Source: an uncultured Lachnospiraceae bacterium
Lineage (GTDB): Bacteria > Bacillota > Clostridia > Lachnospirales > Lachnospiraceae
Assembly: GCA_945919795.1 (NCBI GenBank)
Contig: CAMEJJ010000008.1
Location: 1-64,000, forward strand
DNA: 64,000 nucleotides
Reading direction: 5' to 3'
Below the pieces are notes generated by a model. The model did not search any database. It saw nothing but the letters and a program-made list of their open reading frames with translations, and was not told where the DNA came from. Positions 1 through 10,439 of this stretch are shown in pieces (position 1 is the stretch's first letter; each line of letters begins with the position of its first letter). A program made the position numbers and the translations under genes.

Positions 1-77
1 AAATTTTCTCTTGGAATTTTTCAGGGTTGCATTGCTGTTTAGTTTTCAAGGTTCTTATGGTTTTGAAGATTACCAAC

Positions 78-165
78 GGAGAAGGAGGGATTTGAACCCT
101 CGCGCCGCTATTAACGACCTACTCCCTTTCCAGGGGAGCCCCTTCAACCTCTTGGGTACTTCTCC
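78..165 (-). tRNA. tRNA-Ser (anticodon GGA)
   Basis: Acceptor stem ggagaag/cttctcc, T-arm ggtttgaaccct-like (gggatttgaaccct on + strand), long variable arm, anticodon GGA read on minus strand (ctcccctGGAaag). Confidence 0.92.
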
Positions 166-223
166 AAAAAAGTTGAATTAACACTTTTTAACCATCTTTA
201 TTGAAAGGCTTTGAAAGCCTAAC

Positions 224-308
224 GGAGAGGGTGGGATTCGAACCCACGCGCCCTTGCGGACAAACGGTTTTCAAGACCGCCTCGTTATGACCACTTCGAT
301 ACCTCTCC
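224..308 (-). tRNA. tRNA-Ser (anticodon TGA)
   Basis: Acceptor ggagagg/cctctcc, ggattcgaaccc T-arm, class II variable arm, anticodon TGA on minus strand (gtcTTGAaaac). Confidence 0.92.
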
Positions 309-480
309 ACTCGTGTTCGACTGTTTTCTCTCAGCCGACGCAAGTGTTATTCTACCAAAGTTATTTTTTAGAGTCAATAACTTTTTTCAATTTTTTCACA
401 AAAATTTTCACAAAATTTGTCAACTCATTTTAATGAGTTATTTATTCCATAAATCAGTACAATATATGGCTATTTTGTAC

Positions 481-1194
481 TCACTTTTTTTCCTGCCTCA
501 AAAACAATTGGGCGATTTCCAGATCTTCCGGCGTTGTCAGTTTTATATTCTGATAACTGCCTTCAACGAATTTCACTTTCTGATCTGTAAACAATTCGGC
601 AACCATAGCGTCATCCGTTACGGCAATCCCATCCTTTATCAGTTGCTCTTCATTTTGCAATAGTCTTTCATAGGCATCTTTTATCAGTTGATATTCAAAA
701 ATCTGCGGTGTCTGAATCATCCATACCTGACTGCGTTTCGGCGTGCTAACTCCAAATCCGTCTGCGTCACTGATTTTAATGGTATCCTTAACCGGCATAC
801 CGATCACACAGGCCCTATATTTTTGAACAGCTTCCATTCCTCTTTCTATAATAGAAGAAGCAGCAAACGGTCTTGCTCCGTCATGAATAAAAACATAGTC
901 ACAGTCTTTATCTGCCGCCAAAAGTCCACACGCGACAGAATGATAGCGCTCTTTGCCACCTGCAACAATCTTTTTTACTTTTTTAAAATGATACTTTTCA
1001 ACTATATGCTCTTTGCAGTATTCCCGCATATCCTCACCGGTCACAAGAATAATTTCATCCACGGAGCTTTCTTCAAAGTTTTTCAGAGAATAATAAAGAA
1101 CAGGCTTTTCGTCCAAGAGCAAAAACTGCTTTGCGACGTCTGAACCCATTCTTTTCCCCTGCCCCGCTGCTAATACTATGGCAGTTGTTTTCAT
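481..1194 (-). CDS. ispD: 2-C-methyl-D-erythritol 4-phosphate cytidylyltransferase
   Basis: N-terminal AIVLAAGQGKRMGSDVAKQFLLL and VFIHDGARPF motifs. Confidence 0.93.
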   Translation of the reverse strand: MKTTAIVLAAGQGKRMGSDVAKQFLLLDEKPVLYYSLKNFEESSVDEIILVTGEDMREYCKEHIVEKYHFKKVKKIVAGGKERYHSVACGLLAADKDCDYVFIHDGARPFAASSIIERGMEAVQKYRACVIGMPVKDTIKISDADGFGVSTPKRSQVWMIQTPQIFEYQLIKDAYERLLQNEEQLIKDGIAVTDDAMVAELFTDQKVKFVEGSYQNIKLTTPEDLEIAQLFLRQEKK

Positions 1195-1196
1195 TT

Positions 1197-2219
1197 TTAT
1201 CGTTCTCCCAATTTTAAATTCGGAACCGCGTTCAAGTCCCAGCCGCTTCGTTTTCCCTGTACATATTCATAATAACCTGCCGCCGCTATCATAGCTGCAT
1301 TATCAGTACAGAGGATGGGGCTTGGGCAATAGAATAAAACGTCATGTTCTTTACATGCTTTTTCAAAGGCTGCTCTCAATGCGGAATTCGAAGCCACGCC
1401 TCCCGCAATGGCAAGCTTTTTAAAACCATATTTTTCTACGCCCATCATGGCATGATCCACCAACACATCGACAACCGCTTTTTGGAAAGATGCAGCAACA
1501 TCCGCAGTCGGAACCGTTTCGTGCTTCATTTCACAGGAATTGATATAATTAAGAACCGACGACTTTAATCCGCTGAAACTAAAATCATATTCGTTTCCTT
1601 CCACTTTCGCCCTTGGAAAAGGAATCGCATCAGGATTTCCCTCTTTGGAAATCTTATCAATTTTAGGACCACCCGGATATCCCAGACCAATTGCACGGGC
1701 GACTTTGTCAAAAGCCTCTCCTGCTGCATCATCTCTGGTTGCACCCAAAATCTGATATTTCCCATAATCCTCCACAACTACCAAATGCGTATGTCCGCCG
1801 GACACAACGAGACACGCAAAAGGCGGTTCTAAACCTTTATGCTGAATATAGTTAGCACTGATATGTCCCTCAATATGATGAACTCCAACCAAAGGCTTAT
1901 TGAGTGCAAAAGCAAGTGATTTGGCAAATGAAACTCCAACCAAAAGCGCTCCGACAAGTCCCGGTCCGTAGGTTACGGCAATCGCTGTAATATCATCCCA
2001 GTTCATTTGTGCTTCTTTCAGCGCCTGTTGCACCACCTGGTTGATTTTTTCAATATGTTTTCTGGAGGCAATTTCAGGGACCACTCCTCCGTATAATGTA
2101 TGTAAATCTATCTGGGAAGAAATCACATTGCTCAAAACTTCTCTTCCATTTTTTACAACAGAAGCCGCTGTTTCATCACACGAGCTTTCGATTCCCAAAA
2201 TATAGATATCTTCTGTCAC
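1197..2219 (-). CDS. tsaD: tRNA N6-adenosine threonylcarbamoyltransferase TsaD
   Basis: [34 protein letters not shown] motifs. Confidence 0.96.
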   Translation of the reverse strand: MTEDIYILGIESSCDETAASVVKNGREVLSNVISSQIDLHTLYGGVVPEIASRKHIEKINQVVQQALKEAQMNWDDITAIAVTYGPGLVGALLVGVSFAKSLAFALNKPLVGVHHIEGHISANYIQHKGLEPPFACLVVSGGHTHLVVVEDYGKYQILGATRDDAAGEAFDKVARAIGLGYPGGPKIDKISKEGNPDAIPFPRAKVEGNEYDFSFSGLKSSVLNYINSCEMKHETVPTADVAASFQKAVVDVLVDHAMMGVEKYGFKKLAIAGGVASNSALRAAFEKACKEHDVLFYCPSPILCTDNAAMIAAAGYYEYVQGKRSGWDLNAVPNLKLGER

Positions 2220-2236
2220 AATTACACTTCCTATTC

Positions 2237-2839
2237 TTAGTTTTCATCCTTCACGGCTTTCCAACCATAGATTTTATAATGCGCATTCTCATCTTTTCTT
2301 AAAATAAAACAAAGCGTCGTCTGATATAGTAAACCATCCTGGTTGATATCATAAACACAATAAAGCTTTGCACATTCATACCCATCTTTTGTAAATGTTT
2401 CCACATCTACACTCGAAGACGGAGAAAAATGCGAAATCGTCCGGTTGTTTTGCTTATACTCTTCAACATCCGACTTTAACAAAGACAAATACATTTCTTC
2501 TGTCTGGTTTGCAACCAGATCATCATCATATATTTCCCGCATCTTCAGTCCAAGATCCCGAAGTTCCTCGTCGGTATGCTCTTCGTTATAATAGCATTCT
2601 GTAATTTCACTGAAGTATTTGACCACTTCTCTGGGAGATGGCGGATAATTGGTTTCCAGATTTCTGCTCAAAACCTTCTGGCTGGCCGTCATGGTTTCTA
2701 CACTTATCTCTTCTGTTTTTTCCGGCATGCTCCGGTTTGACAGATAAAAGTAATAGCCCAGAACCAACAACACTAAAAACACCAGGATTACCATTCCCTT
2801 GGTTCCCTTAAACATTTTCATTAACTTATTCTTCCTCAA
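2237..2839 (-). CDS. hypothetical membrane-anchored protein
   Basis: N-terminal TM ([18 protein letters not shown]), extracytoplasmic domain; between rnz and tsaD. Confidence 0.7.
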   Translation of the reverse strand: MRKNKLMKMFKGTKGMVILVFLVLLVLGYYFYLSNRSMPEKTEEISVETMTASQKVLSRNLETNYPPSPREVVKYFSEITECYYNEEHTDEELRDLGLKMREIYDDDLVANQTEEMYLSLLKSDVEEYKQNNRTISHFSPSSSVDVETFTKDGYECAKLYCVYDINQDGLLYQTTLCFILRKDENAHYKIYGWKAVKDEN

Positions 2840-3737
2840 ATTCTAACTCTACGGTTCTGCCATCCTTGGCAGTATGAATACGTGGGAATATTTTTTTCAT
2901 GTCTCGGATATATTCCTCGGGACGTATCAACGACGGACTGTAATGGGTAAGCCACAGTTCCTTCGGCTGCGCTTTTGCTGCAATTGTAGCAGCTTCCGAA
3001 AACATCATGTGCTTATGTTCCTTGGCCTTAGGCAATTTATCCGGCTCACCATACATTCCTTCTAAAATCAACAAATCTACATTTTGTGCATATTGTTCGA
3101 TTAAAGCTGTGGGTCTGGTATCCGTACAATAGGTTACGCTAATTCCTTTTCTTGCCTCTCCCATAACCATGCCGGGAGTAAACAGCTTGCCCTCATGCTC
3201 AACCGTTTCTCCGTGTTGGAGACGGTTCCAGCACGAAACAGGAATATTCTGTTCTTTCGCTTTGTCAACCATGAACCTTCCTTTTCGTTCCACCACAATC
3301 CGATAGCCATAGCAAATCACATTATGGTGTACCCGAAAAGCATCAATATGAAATCCCTCAAAAGGAATACTTTCTTCTTCTTCTGATATCTCATGAAAAA
3401 CAATCGAAAACGGAAGCTCCGGTGCAATCGTCCGTAGGGAATTCACAACTCTTTCAAGCCCCTTTGGACCAATCATCAAAAGCGGCTCCGTCCGTTCTGC
3501 ATTGCCCATGGTAAGAAGCAATCCCGGCAAGCCACTGATATGATCTGCATGATAATGGGTAAAGCACATAATATCGATTGGCTTCGGGCTCCACCCCTTT
3601 TCTTTCATTGCAATCTGTGTGCCTTCTCCACAGTCAATCAATATGCTTTTTCCATTGTATCTGGCCATCATGGATGTCAGATACCGATAGGGTAAGGGCA
3701 TCATGCCCCCTGTTCCGAGAAGACATACATCTAACAT
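2826..3737 (-). CDS. rnz: ribonuclease Z-like MBL-fold hydrolase
   Basis: LIDCGEGTQIAM, FTHYHADHISGLPGLL, LTHYSPS motifs. Confidence 0.88.
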   Translation of the reverse strand: MLDVCLLGTGGMMPLPYRYLTSMMARYNGKSILIDCGEGTQIAMKEKGWSPKPIDIMCFTHYHADHISGLPGLLLTMGNAERTEPLLMIGPKGLERVVNSLRTIAPELPFSIVFHEISEEEESIPFEGFHIDAFRVHHNVICYGYRIVVERKGRFMVDKAKEQNIPVSCWNRLQHGETVEHEGKLFTPGMVMGEARKGISVTYCTDTRPTALIEQYAQNVDLLILEGMYGEPDKLPKAKEHKHMMFSEAATIAAKAQPKELWLTHYSPSLIRPEEYIRDMKKIFPRIHTAKDGRTVELEFEEE

Positions 3738-3977
3738 TTATATAAGCTCCGTTTCTTCCTTACTGGTTACCGGAATTTGAAAAGAATGAACGAACCTGTC
3801 ATAACAATCTTCACACAAATCCCAGATCTGTGTTTCTCCGTCTTTATGCGAAAAATAGCCAAATGTCTGTTTTACCTCGAAACAACCCTCTCGAATCATT
3901 CCGTTTTCAACCTTAATCTGCTTTCCGCACTTATTACAGAAAACCTCTTTTAAAATATGATTTTCAAATTTTTTCAT
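3738..3977 (-). CDS. small zinc-ribbon-like hypothetical protein
   Basis: CNKCGK and CEDCYD cysteine pairs. Confidence 0.6.
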   Translation of the reverse strand: MKKFENHILKEVFCNKCGKQIKVENGMIREGCFEVKQTFGYFSHKDGETQIWDLCEDCYDRFVHSFQIPVTSKEETELI

Positions 3978-4117
3978 AATTCATGTCCCTTTCTTTTTCT
4001 TCATTTGCCCTTAACAAACTTACGCCATATAAGATTGCTTTAGTTAGCATTTGCTAATCTCTGATTATTATATAGGAACATGTATCCTGAATCCTAGCGG
4101 AAATGTTTTCCGCTGTT

Positions 4118-4225
4118 GTTTATCTTTTCCACTCAATAATGGAATTTCCTTTTATATATCTTTTCACATGATGGTATTTTCTGTTATTATCTTTTCCACA
4201 GCATAATGGTATTTTCTGTTATTAT
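4118..4225. repeat. degenerate ~35 bp tandem repeat array derived from the 3' end of rimI
   Basis: atggtattttctgttattatcttttccaca repeated; unit includes the TGGAAAAGATAA (WKR stop) codons of rimI. Confidence 0.85.
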
Positions 4226-4737
4226 CTTTTCCACATGATGATGGCATCCTCCGTCGGTTTTTCATAAAAATTCTTCCGGATGCCTTCCTGTACAAAACCA
4301 AGGCTCTCATACAAAGCAATCGCAGAATTGTTTCCGGCTCTGACCTCCAGCGTAATTTCTAAAAAACCTTCCTTTGCCATTTCTTCTATCATTGCAGATA
4401 CCATTCGTCTGGCAATTCCCTGCCTGCGATATGCGTTTGTCACTGCTACCTGATTGATGTCACCTTCATTGCACACACCGTATGCACCGCAATGACCGAC
4501 AATCTGTGTTCCGATTTTTGCAACAAAATAGAAAGAATTATTTTGTTGCAGCGCCTCTAAAAATCCCTGTTTTGTCCACGGCATACTAAAACATTCCTGT
4601 TCGATTTCTACTACACGGTCAACATCATCTGCCGACATTTTAACAATCTGTACTTCCATATCTGTATCCGTTTTACTTATCAGCATTCCGAGATTTGTTT
4701 CTACCGGCATTATATTCTTCCCGCATCTGATTCTCAT
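4222..4737 (-). CDS. rimI: ribosomal protein S18-alanine N-acetyltransferase (GNAT)
   Basis: GNAT fold: QVAVTNAYRRQGIARRMV, LEVRAGNNSAIALYESLGF; overlaps tsaB stop. Confidence 0.9.
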   Translation of the reverse strand: MRIRCGKNIMPVETNLGMLISKTDTDMEVQIVKMSADDVDRVVEIEQECFSMPWTKQGFLEALQQNNSFYFVAKIGTQIVGHCGAYGVCNEGDINQVAVTNAYRRQGIARRMVSAMIEEMAKEGFLEITLEVRAGNNSAIALYESLGFVQEGIRKNFYEKPTEDAIIMWKR

Positions 4738-5492
4738 TATTTTGCCGCATGTTCTTTCTCCATGCGTTCTCTTTCCGCCTGTGACAGACGCAGATACTCC
4801 GGTTTGTGCTCATAAGCCTTAATCAATTTTCCTTCTTTTGCATATTGCGCTGCCAAAACAGCCACAGCAGAAGCATGTTGTCGATTGCAGTTAGCCGGTG
4901 CAAACCCATAAGGCACTTTTAACTCAGTCCGGATGTCAGCATTTTGTACAGGTACGCCGTCTCCTAAAAACATAACCGGCCTGCCGATATCATTCAGCTC
5001 GCCAATTACCTCATGCATGTCTGCAACAAACTGCGGTTTTTCAACCACAAAAGTAACCCCTGTCTTGTCAAAAACATCTACTGTCTGATCACATTTTTCC
5101 TTTTTCATAAAGGAATAGTATCCGGTATAAACCTGATTGCGTCTGGCATCCATAATCGGACAAATGATTCCTTCATAGCCAATAAGCTGATATGCCATGG
5201 CATCCATGGTAGGAATTTCGGCAATTGGTTTATCCAATGCTTCGGCGATTCCCTTCGCAGTTGCAGAACCAATGCGCAATCCGGTAAAAGATCCAGGGCC
5301 TGCCGCTACGGCCACAACATCAATCGTTGCTAAATCCAGCTCTATCATACGCTTCACTTCATCTAACATAGGAAGTAAAGTCTGTGAATGCGTTTTTTTA
5401 TAATCAATGGTATATTCGGCAAGCAGCCTGTCATCTTCCGTAACGGCGACACTGGCTACCAGTCCCGAACTGTCAATTGCAAGAATTTTCAT
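4737..5492 (-). CDS. tsaB: tRNA threonylcarbamoyladenosine biosynthesis protein TsaB
   Basis: MKILAIDSSG, AAGPGSFTGLRIG motifs. Confidence 0.94.
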   Translation of the reverse strand: MKILAIDSSGLVASVAVTEDDRLLAEYTIDYKKTHSQTLLPMLDEVKRMIELDLATIDVVAVAAGPGSFTGLRIGSATAKGIAEALDKPIAEIPTMDAMAYQLIGYEGIICPIMDARRNQVYTGYYSFMKKEKCDQTVDVFDKTGVTFVVEKPQFVADMHEVIGELNDIGRPVMFLGDGVPVQNADIRTELKVPYGFAPANCNRQHASAVAVLAAQYAKEGKLIKAYEHKPEYLRLSQAERERMEKEHAAK

Positions 5493-5582
5493 AGATTACT
5501 CACCTGACTGTCTAAAATGTTTCCTCTTTCTCATCATTTATATTTCAATGAATAGATATTCTATCGATTTTTGCCCTTTCCC

Positions 5583-6017
5583 CTATACCGGGACATCATC
5601 CGATAACGTTATCTTGCGATAATCAAAACCTTTTTCCGGATTTTTTTCAATCGTAATCCATTTAGTCTCTTTGGGCATAATATCCTGAATCAGATTGGCC
5701 CACTCAACCAGACAAATCCCCTCTCCGAAAAAGCAGTCTTCGTATCCGATTTCTTCCATCTCTTCCGGATCACCGATGCGATAGACATCAAAGTGGTAAA
5801 AAGGTAATCTTCCTTCATCATATACCTGCAAAATGGTAAAAGTCGGACTGTTGACCGGCTCATTAATGTCCAGTCCGGATGCTACACCTTGTGTAAAAAC
5901 AGTCTTTCCAACTCCCAAATCACCGATTAAAGCGTAAATATCACCGGCTTTTGCATTTTTTCCAATTTGGTATCCTAATTGATACGTTTCTTTGTCATGA
6001 AATGTTTCTATTACCAT
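5583..6017 (-). CDS. tsaE: tRNA t6A ATPase TsaE
   Basis: GDLGVGKTVFTQGVA, SPTFTILQVY, LVEWA motifs. Confidence 0.94.
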   Translation of the reverse strand: MVIETFHDKETYQLGYQIGKNAKAGDIYALIGDLGVGKTVFTQGVASGLDINEPVNSPTFTILQVYDEGRLPFYHFDVYRIGDPEEMEEIGYEDCFFGEGICLVEWANLIQDIMPKETKWITIEKNPEKGFDYRKITLSDDVPV

Positions 6018-6038
6018 ATTTTTATTTTAACCTAAAGT

Positions 6039-6115
6039 TGATAATACCAGTATGCTTCTTTGCCTTTTTCATGCGAGCATGAAAAGTATGACCTTTTGAC
6101 CCTGGTATCATATTA
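6039..6115. repeat. inverted repeat / hairpin
   Basis: gataataccag...ctggtatcat arms with inner catgcgagcatg hairpin. Confidence 0.6.
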
Positions 6116-6757
6116 TTGCTTTATTTTCATCTTTTTAGGATCTACGTGTGTTGATAATACACGAATCAATGCGGTTGCATCCGGTTGCAAATCCCTGCGC
6201 GGAAAAATAGATGCTCTGTTTTTTCCGGTATAGACAATAATACTCTTGGAGGTTGCTACTGCTTTCACAATATAATCCCATCCAATCATTTCCTTGATAT
6301 CATCCTGCGATACTTCCATTCCGTTTTCATAAAAAGCATAGCGAAGTGGCTTTTGGAAAGTTTCCTGCATTGCCTGCTGGCGTGACATCAAAAACAGATT
6401 TATCGGAATATAAAATACAACAATAATTCCAAAAATCAAATATAACGGGCTCGCATTTTTTGCAAAATATGCGTATATCATCAAAATACCGACAATCGTA
6501 GAAAGCAGACCTCCTAACGAAGTATAGGAATGCCTGAGAGAATAGTCAAATAAATCTGATGCTTTAATCTGAACATCTATTTCATACAACGGATCTCCCT
6601 CAGGGGTCTCATATGTATATTCTTCGGATAGCTCATCTTGATTTTTTGTGGTTTCATCCGAATTGGTTTCATCGTATTCTTCTTGATTTGAATCGGTTTT
6701 ATCGTTTTCATTTTCATAGGTTCGTTTTTCTTCTACAAAATCCTGCTGATTTTCCAT
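6113..6757 (-). CDS. YcxB-like membrane protein
   Basis: Two TM segments then YAFYENGMEVSQDDIKEMIGWDYIVKAVATSKSIIVYTGKNRASIFPRRDL, YcxB-like pattern; acidic N-terminus. Confidence 0.65.
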   Translation of the reverse strand: MENQQDFVEEKRTYENENDKTDSNQEEYDETNSDETTKNQDELSEEYTYETPEGDPLYEIDVQIKASDLFDYSLRHSYTSLGGLLSTIVGILMIYAYFAKNASPLYLIFGIIVVFYIPINLFLMSRQQAMQETFQKPLRYAFYENGMEVSQDDIKEMIGWDYIVKAVATSKSIIVYTGKNRASIFPRRDLQPDATALIRVLSTHVDPKKMKIKQ

Positions 6758-6957
6758 GTTATATTTCTCCTAGCACAAGCAAAAATGCATAGTCATACAT
6801 AATTTATTATACTTGATTTCCACAAAAGTGCAAGCAATATACATGCTTGCCGGTCAAATGTTTCCCTGTCAAAACTCCCTTTTCAAAATTAAACTTCCCG
6901 AAAAGAATACATGAAGAATGCGAATGTCGGGAACAAAAATTCGAAAAAGAAATAATA

Positions 6958-7008
6958 AAAAGGCTTTTGACAAAAGTATCATACCTTCATCAAAAGCCTC
7001 TTTTATAT
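6958..7008 (-). terminator. rho-independent terminator-like hairpin downstream of ribU
   Basis: aggcttttga...tcaaaagcct stem with A/T-rich flanks. Confidence 0.65.
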
Positions 7009-7062
7009 TTTTAGAAGTAGTTAAATCCTGTGTATCTTCCATTTTATAATCTTCAACTTTTA

Positions 7063-7692
7063 TTATTCTTCATTCCCCTTCAAAATAGGTGAAATCCGTT
7101 TATAAATAATAAATGTAATCACCACACTGATCATACCCTTTATAAAAGTGAAAGGTGCATTGAATACGATCAGACATTCCAGAATATTCTTCACCCCGCC
7201 GAAAATCAACTGATATGCTGCAAGAATTGCATCCTGAGGCATGAAATTGTAGTAAATGGGATATACCAGAAAATAGTTAGAAATAATACTGAATACACCC
7301 ATAATAAATGCTCCAAGGACAGAGCCGATTAAAGCGCATTTTCTGGTCTTTTTGAATCGATACACTCCTCCGGCAACAAGTACAAATGAAGCTCCCAGCA
7401 AGAAATTACTAAGTTCACCAACGCCACCGGTTGTTGTAATCATCAGATGAATTACATTTTTTACCAGACAAATGACAACTCCGGCAACAGGGCCATATGC
7501 AAAAGCACCAATCAATGCAGGAAGTTCCGATAAATCCATCTTAATAAAGCTTGGCATAAACGGAACGGAAAAATCCAAAAACATCAAAACATATGCAATT
7601 GCCGAAAGCATGGCTGTTCCGGTCAGTTTGCGGACGCTAATTCTTTTTGTCGTTCTCTTGTTTACAGTTCCTTGTGTTGTGTTTTCACTCAT
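7063..7692 (-). CDS. ribU: riboflavin ECF transporter S component RibU
   Basis: LTGTAMLSAIAYVLMFLDFSVPFMPSFIKMDLSELPALIGAFAYGP; downstream of FMN riboswitch. Confidence 0.9.
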   Translation of the reverse strand: MSENTTQGTVNKRTTKRISVRKLTGTAMLSAIAYVLMFLDFSVPFMPSFIKMDLSELPALIGAFAYGPVAGVVICLVKNVIHLMITTTGGVGELSNFLLGASFVLVAGGVYRFKKTRKCALIGSVLGAFIMGVFSIISNYFLVYPIYYNFMPQDAILAAYQLIFGGVKNILECLIVFNAPFTFIKGMISVVITFIIYKRISPILKGNEE

Positions 7693-7769
7693 GATTGAGT
7701 TCTCCTTTCAAATGAATGCGCAAAAGCATTTTTTAAAGGACACTTCTTCTGTTTTGTGTATTTGTCGCA

Positions 7770-7800
7770 AAAAAATCCCCGATGCATAACATCGGGGATA
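7770..7800 (-). terminator. intrinsic terminator of the FMN riboswitch
   Basis: minus strand atccccgatg ttatg catcggggat followed by TTTTTTT, between riboswitch and ribU. Confidence 0.85.
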
Positions 7801-7854
7801 TCATAATCTGCTAAAATGCACATAAAAGCCAAACCGTATCAATCGGTTCTTTCG

Positions 7855-7970
7855 ACTTTCTTCTCTCATCCAGACTATACTGTCGGCTCCGGAATTACAC
7901 CGGATCATGCGAAAAACGCTCGCGGGCTTTACCGCCGGTAGGGAATTTAACCCAACCCCGAAGAATTGTT
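7855..7970 (-). promoter_or_regulatory. FMN riboswitch (RFN element)
   Basis: minus strand ...ttaaattccctaccggcggtaaagcccgcgagcg...gatccggtgtaattccggagccgacagtatagtctggatgagagaag. Confidence 0.95.
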
Positions 7971-8092
7971 CTTTTCAATTGGTGATTATAAACCATTCTA
8001 TCTGACTCGTCAACCTAAAATCTCATTGCTAACGAAATCGCTAACTAACGAAATCCTATAATCTCATCACTAACGAAATCGTTCACGAAATC

Positions 8093-10234
8093 CTAAAATC
8101 TCATCGTTAACTGAATTCTCTTCTTGGCAAGATCGACACTGAGCACTTCTACTTCCACAATATCACCTACACTGACTACTTCTAACGGATGCTTGATATA
8201 GCGGTCCGTAATCTTGGAAATATGTACCAGGCCATCCTGATGCACGCCAATATCCACAAAGATACCAAAATCAATGACATTGCGGACAGTTCCTTTTAAT
8301 CGCATGCCGGGTTTTAAATCTTCCATATTCATAACATCACTGCGCAAAATGGGAGCCGGCATATCAGCACGCGGATCACGGGAAGGCTTTTCCAATTCTT
8401 TCGCAATATCCATAAGTGTCATCTCACCGACACCGAGTTCGTCAACCAGAGCCTTCATTTCTTTGCTTCCGGCCTTGGGGAGGGAAAGCTTCGCATGTCC
8501 GACATCGGAAAGCGTCTGACCTGTTTTTTCCAATAATGCTTTTGCCGCATCATAAGCCTCCGGATGAACACTGGTTGCATCCAAGGGGTTTTTACCGTCC
8601 CGGATGCGCAAGAAGCCTGCACATTGTTCATATGCCTTAGGACCAAGCTTGGCAACCTTTAACAGTTCTTTTCTCTCTTGGAACGCACCATTGGCTTCCC
8701 GGTAAGCAACAATGTTTTTGGCAATCACTTTGGTAATGCCGGAAATATAGGATAGAAGCGGCACGGAAGCTGTATTGAGATCAACGCCCACGCTGTTTAC
8801 ACAGTCTTCGACCACACCGCAAAGCGCTTCATCCAGTTTTTTCTGATTCATGTCATGCTGATACTGTCCGACACCAATTGATTTCGGATCAATCTTAACC
8901 AGCTCTGCAAGCGGATCCTGCAGTCTTCTGGCAATGGATGCAGCACTTCTTTGTCCGACATCAAAATTCGGAAACTCTTCTGTTGCAAGCTTGGAAGCAG
9001 AATATACACTGGCTCCCGCCTCATTTACAATCACATAAGAAACCGGAAGTCCGCTTTCTTTGATAAAATCCACAATGACCTGTTCCGATTCTCTGGACGC
9101 CGTTCCATTTCCGACAGAAATCAGAGAAACATGATATTTTTGAATCAGTTTCTTAAGTTCTGCCTTGGCTTCGGCCACTTTATTCTGCGGTGCAGTCGGA
9201 AAAATCACTTTGGTATCCAAAACTTTTCCCGTTTCATCCACAACAGCCAGCTTACAACCGGTTCGAAATGCAGGGTCCCATCCCAATACAACCTTTCCGG
9301 CAATCGGAGGCTGCATTAAAAGCTGCTTTAAATTTTTACCAAACACGGCAATGGCACCCTCTTCTGCCTTTTCTGTCAGCATGGTGCGGATTTCTCTCTC
9401 AATGGATGGTGCAATCAGTCTTTCATAGCTGTCTTTTACAACATCCTTTAAAATGTCATTGGTATATTTGTTGTCTCTTACAATCACTTCCTGTTCCAGA
9501 TAAGAAAGAATCTTTTCGACCGGTGCTTCTATTTTAACCATCAGAATCTTTTCAGCTTCTCCACGATTTAAAGCCAGAATGCGGTGTCCGGCAATCTTTT
9601 TCACAGTTTCCGAAAAATGATAGTACATTTCATAAACACTTTGTGCTTCCTCATCCTTTGCTTCCGAAACAATATTTCCTTCTTTCTCCGTCAAGAAACG
9701 AATACGGGTACGGTAATCCGCCTCATCCGAAATTGCTTCGGCCAAAATATCTTTCGCTCCTGAAATGGCGTCTTCAACCGTTTCCACACCCTTTTCCGAA
9801 TCTAAGTAAGCTTCTGCTTCCTTTTCTACCGGCTTATTCGTCATCTGCAGATAAATAATATTTGCTAGCGGTTCCAGCCCTTTCTCTTTGGCAACCGATG
9901 CGCGGGTTTTCCTTTTGGGTTTATACGGTCTGTATAAATCTTCCACGGCAACCATGGTCTGTGCCGCCACAATTTTTGCTTTTAATTCTTCGGTCAGTTT
10001 TCCCTGCTCTTCGATACTCGCAAGCACCGTTTCTTTCCGTTCTTCCAATCCGCGCAGATACGTCAGACGTTCATGCAGATTACGGAGCACCTCATCATTC
10101 AGTGCACCGGTCACTTCTTTTCGATAACGGGAAATAAACGGAATGGTGTTTCCCTCGTCAATCAATTGAACGGCTGCATCCACTTGCCATTTTTGTACCT
10201 TTAATTCTTCACTTAAAACCTGATTAATGTCCAT
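8093..10234 (-). CDS. tex: Tex family RNA-binding transcriptional accessory protein
   Basis: IPFISRYRKEVTGALNDE, GWDPAFRTGCKLAVVD, C-terminal S1 domain. Confidence 0.95.
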   Translation of the reverse strand: MDINQVLSEELKVQKWQVDAAVQLIDEGNTIPFISRYRKEVTGALNDEVLRNLHERLTYLRGLEERKETVLASIEEQGKLTEELKAKIVAAQTMVAVEDLYRPYKPKRKTRASVAKEKGLEPLANIIYLQMTNKPVEKEAEAYLDSEKGVETVEDAISGAKDILAEAISDEADYRTRIRFLTEKEGNIVSEAKDEEAQSVYEMYYHFSETVKKIAGHRILALNRGEAEKILMVKIEAPVEKILSYLEQEVIVRDNKYTNDILKDVVKDSYERLIAPSIEREIRTMLTEKAEEGAIAVFGKNLKQLLMQPPIAGKVVLGWDPAFRTGCKLAVVDETGKVLDTKVIFPTAPQNKVAEAKAELKKLIQKYHVSLISVGNGTASRESEQVIVDFIKESGLPVSYVIVNEAGASVYSASKLATEEFPNFDVGQRSAASIARRLQDPLAELVKIDPKSIGVGQYQHDMNQKKLDEALCGVVEDCVNSVGVDLNTASVPLLSYISGITKVIAKNIVAYREANGAFQERKELLKVAKLGPKAYEQCAGFLRIRDGKNPLDATSVHPEAYDAAKALLEKTGQTLSDVGHAKLSLPKAGSKEMKALVDELGVGEMTLMDIAKELEKPSRDPRADMPAPILRSDVMNMEDLKPGMRLKGTVRNVIDFGIFVDIGVHQDGLVHISKITDRYIKHPLEVVSVGDIVEVEVLSVDLAKKRIQLTMRF

Positions 10235-10262
10235 TTTCTTTCTCTCGCTGTGTTATTATTTG

Positions 10263-10430
10263 CTCCCCATTTTTTGTTTTTTAGGTGCTTTGCCATTCTA
10301 CTCACAGACTGTATGACAACGTCAGCACTTAATGAGCAATTTATTGCGAATTTAGTACTGCTACGTTGTCATCCAAGTGAGAACGCGTCTGTGATAGAAT
10401 AGCAAACACCATTAAAACAAAAATGGGGAG
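10263..10430. repeat. long imperfect palindrome (~168 bp)
   Basis: ctccccatttttt...ggtgctttgccattcta.tcacagac...atgacaacgt arms repeated in inverse on the right side. Confidence 0.85.
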
Positions 10431-10439
10431 TATGTTCGT

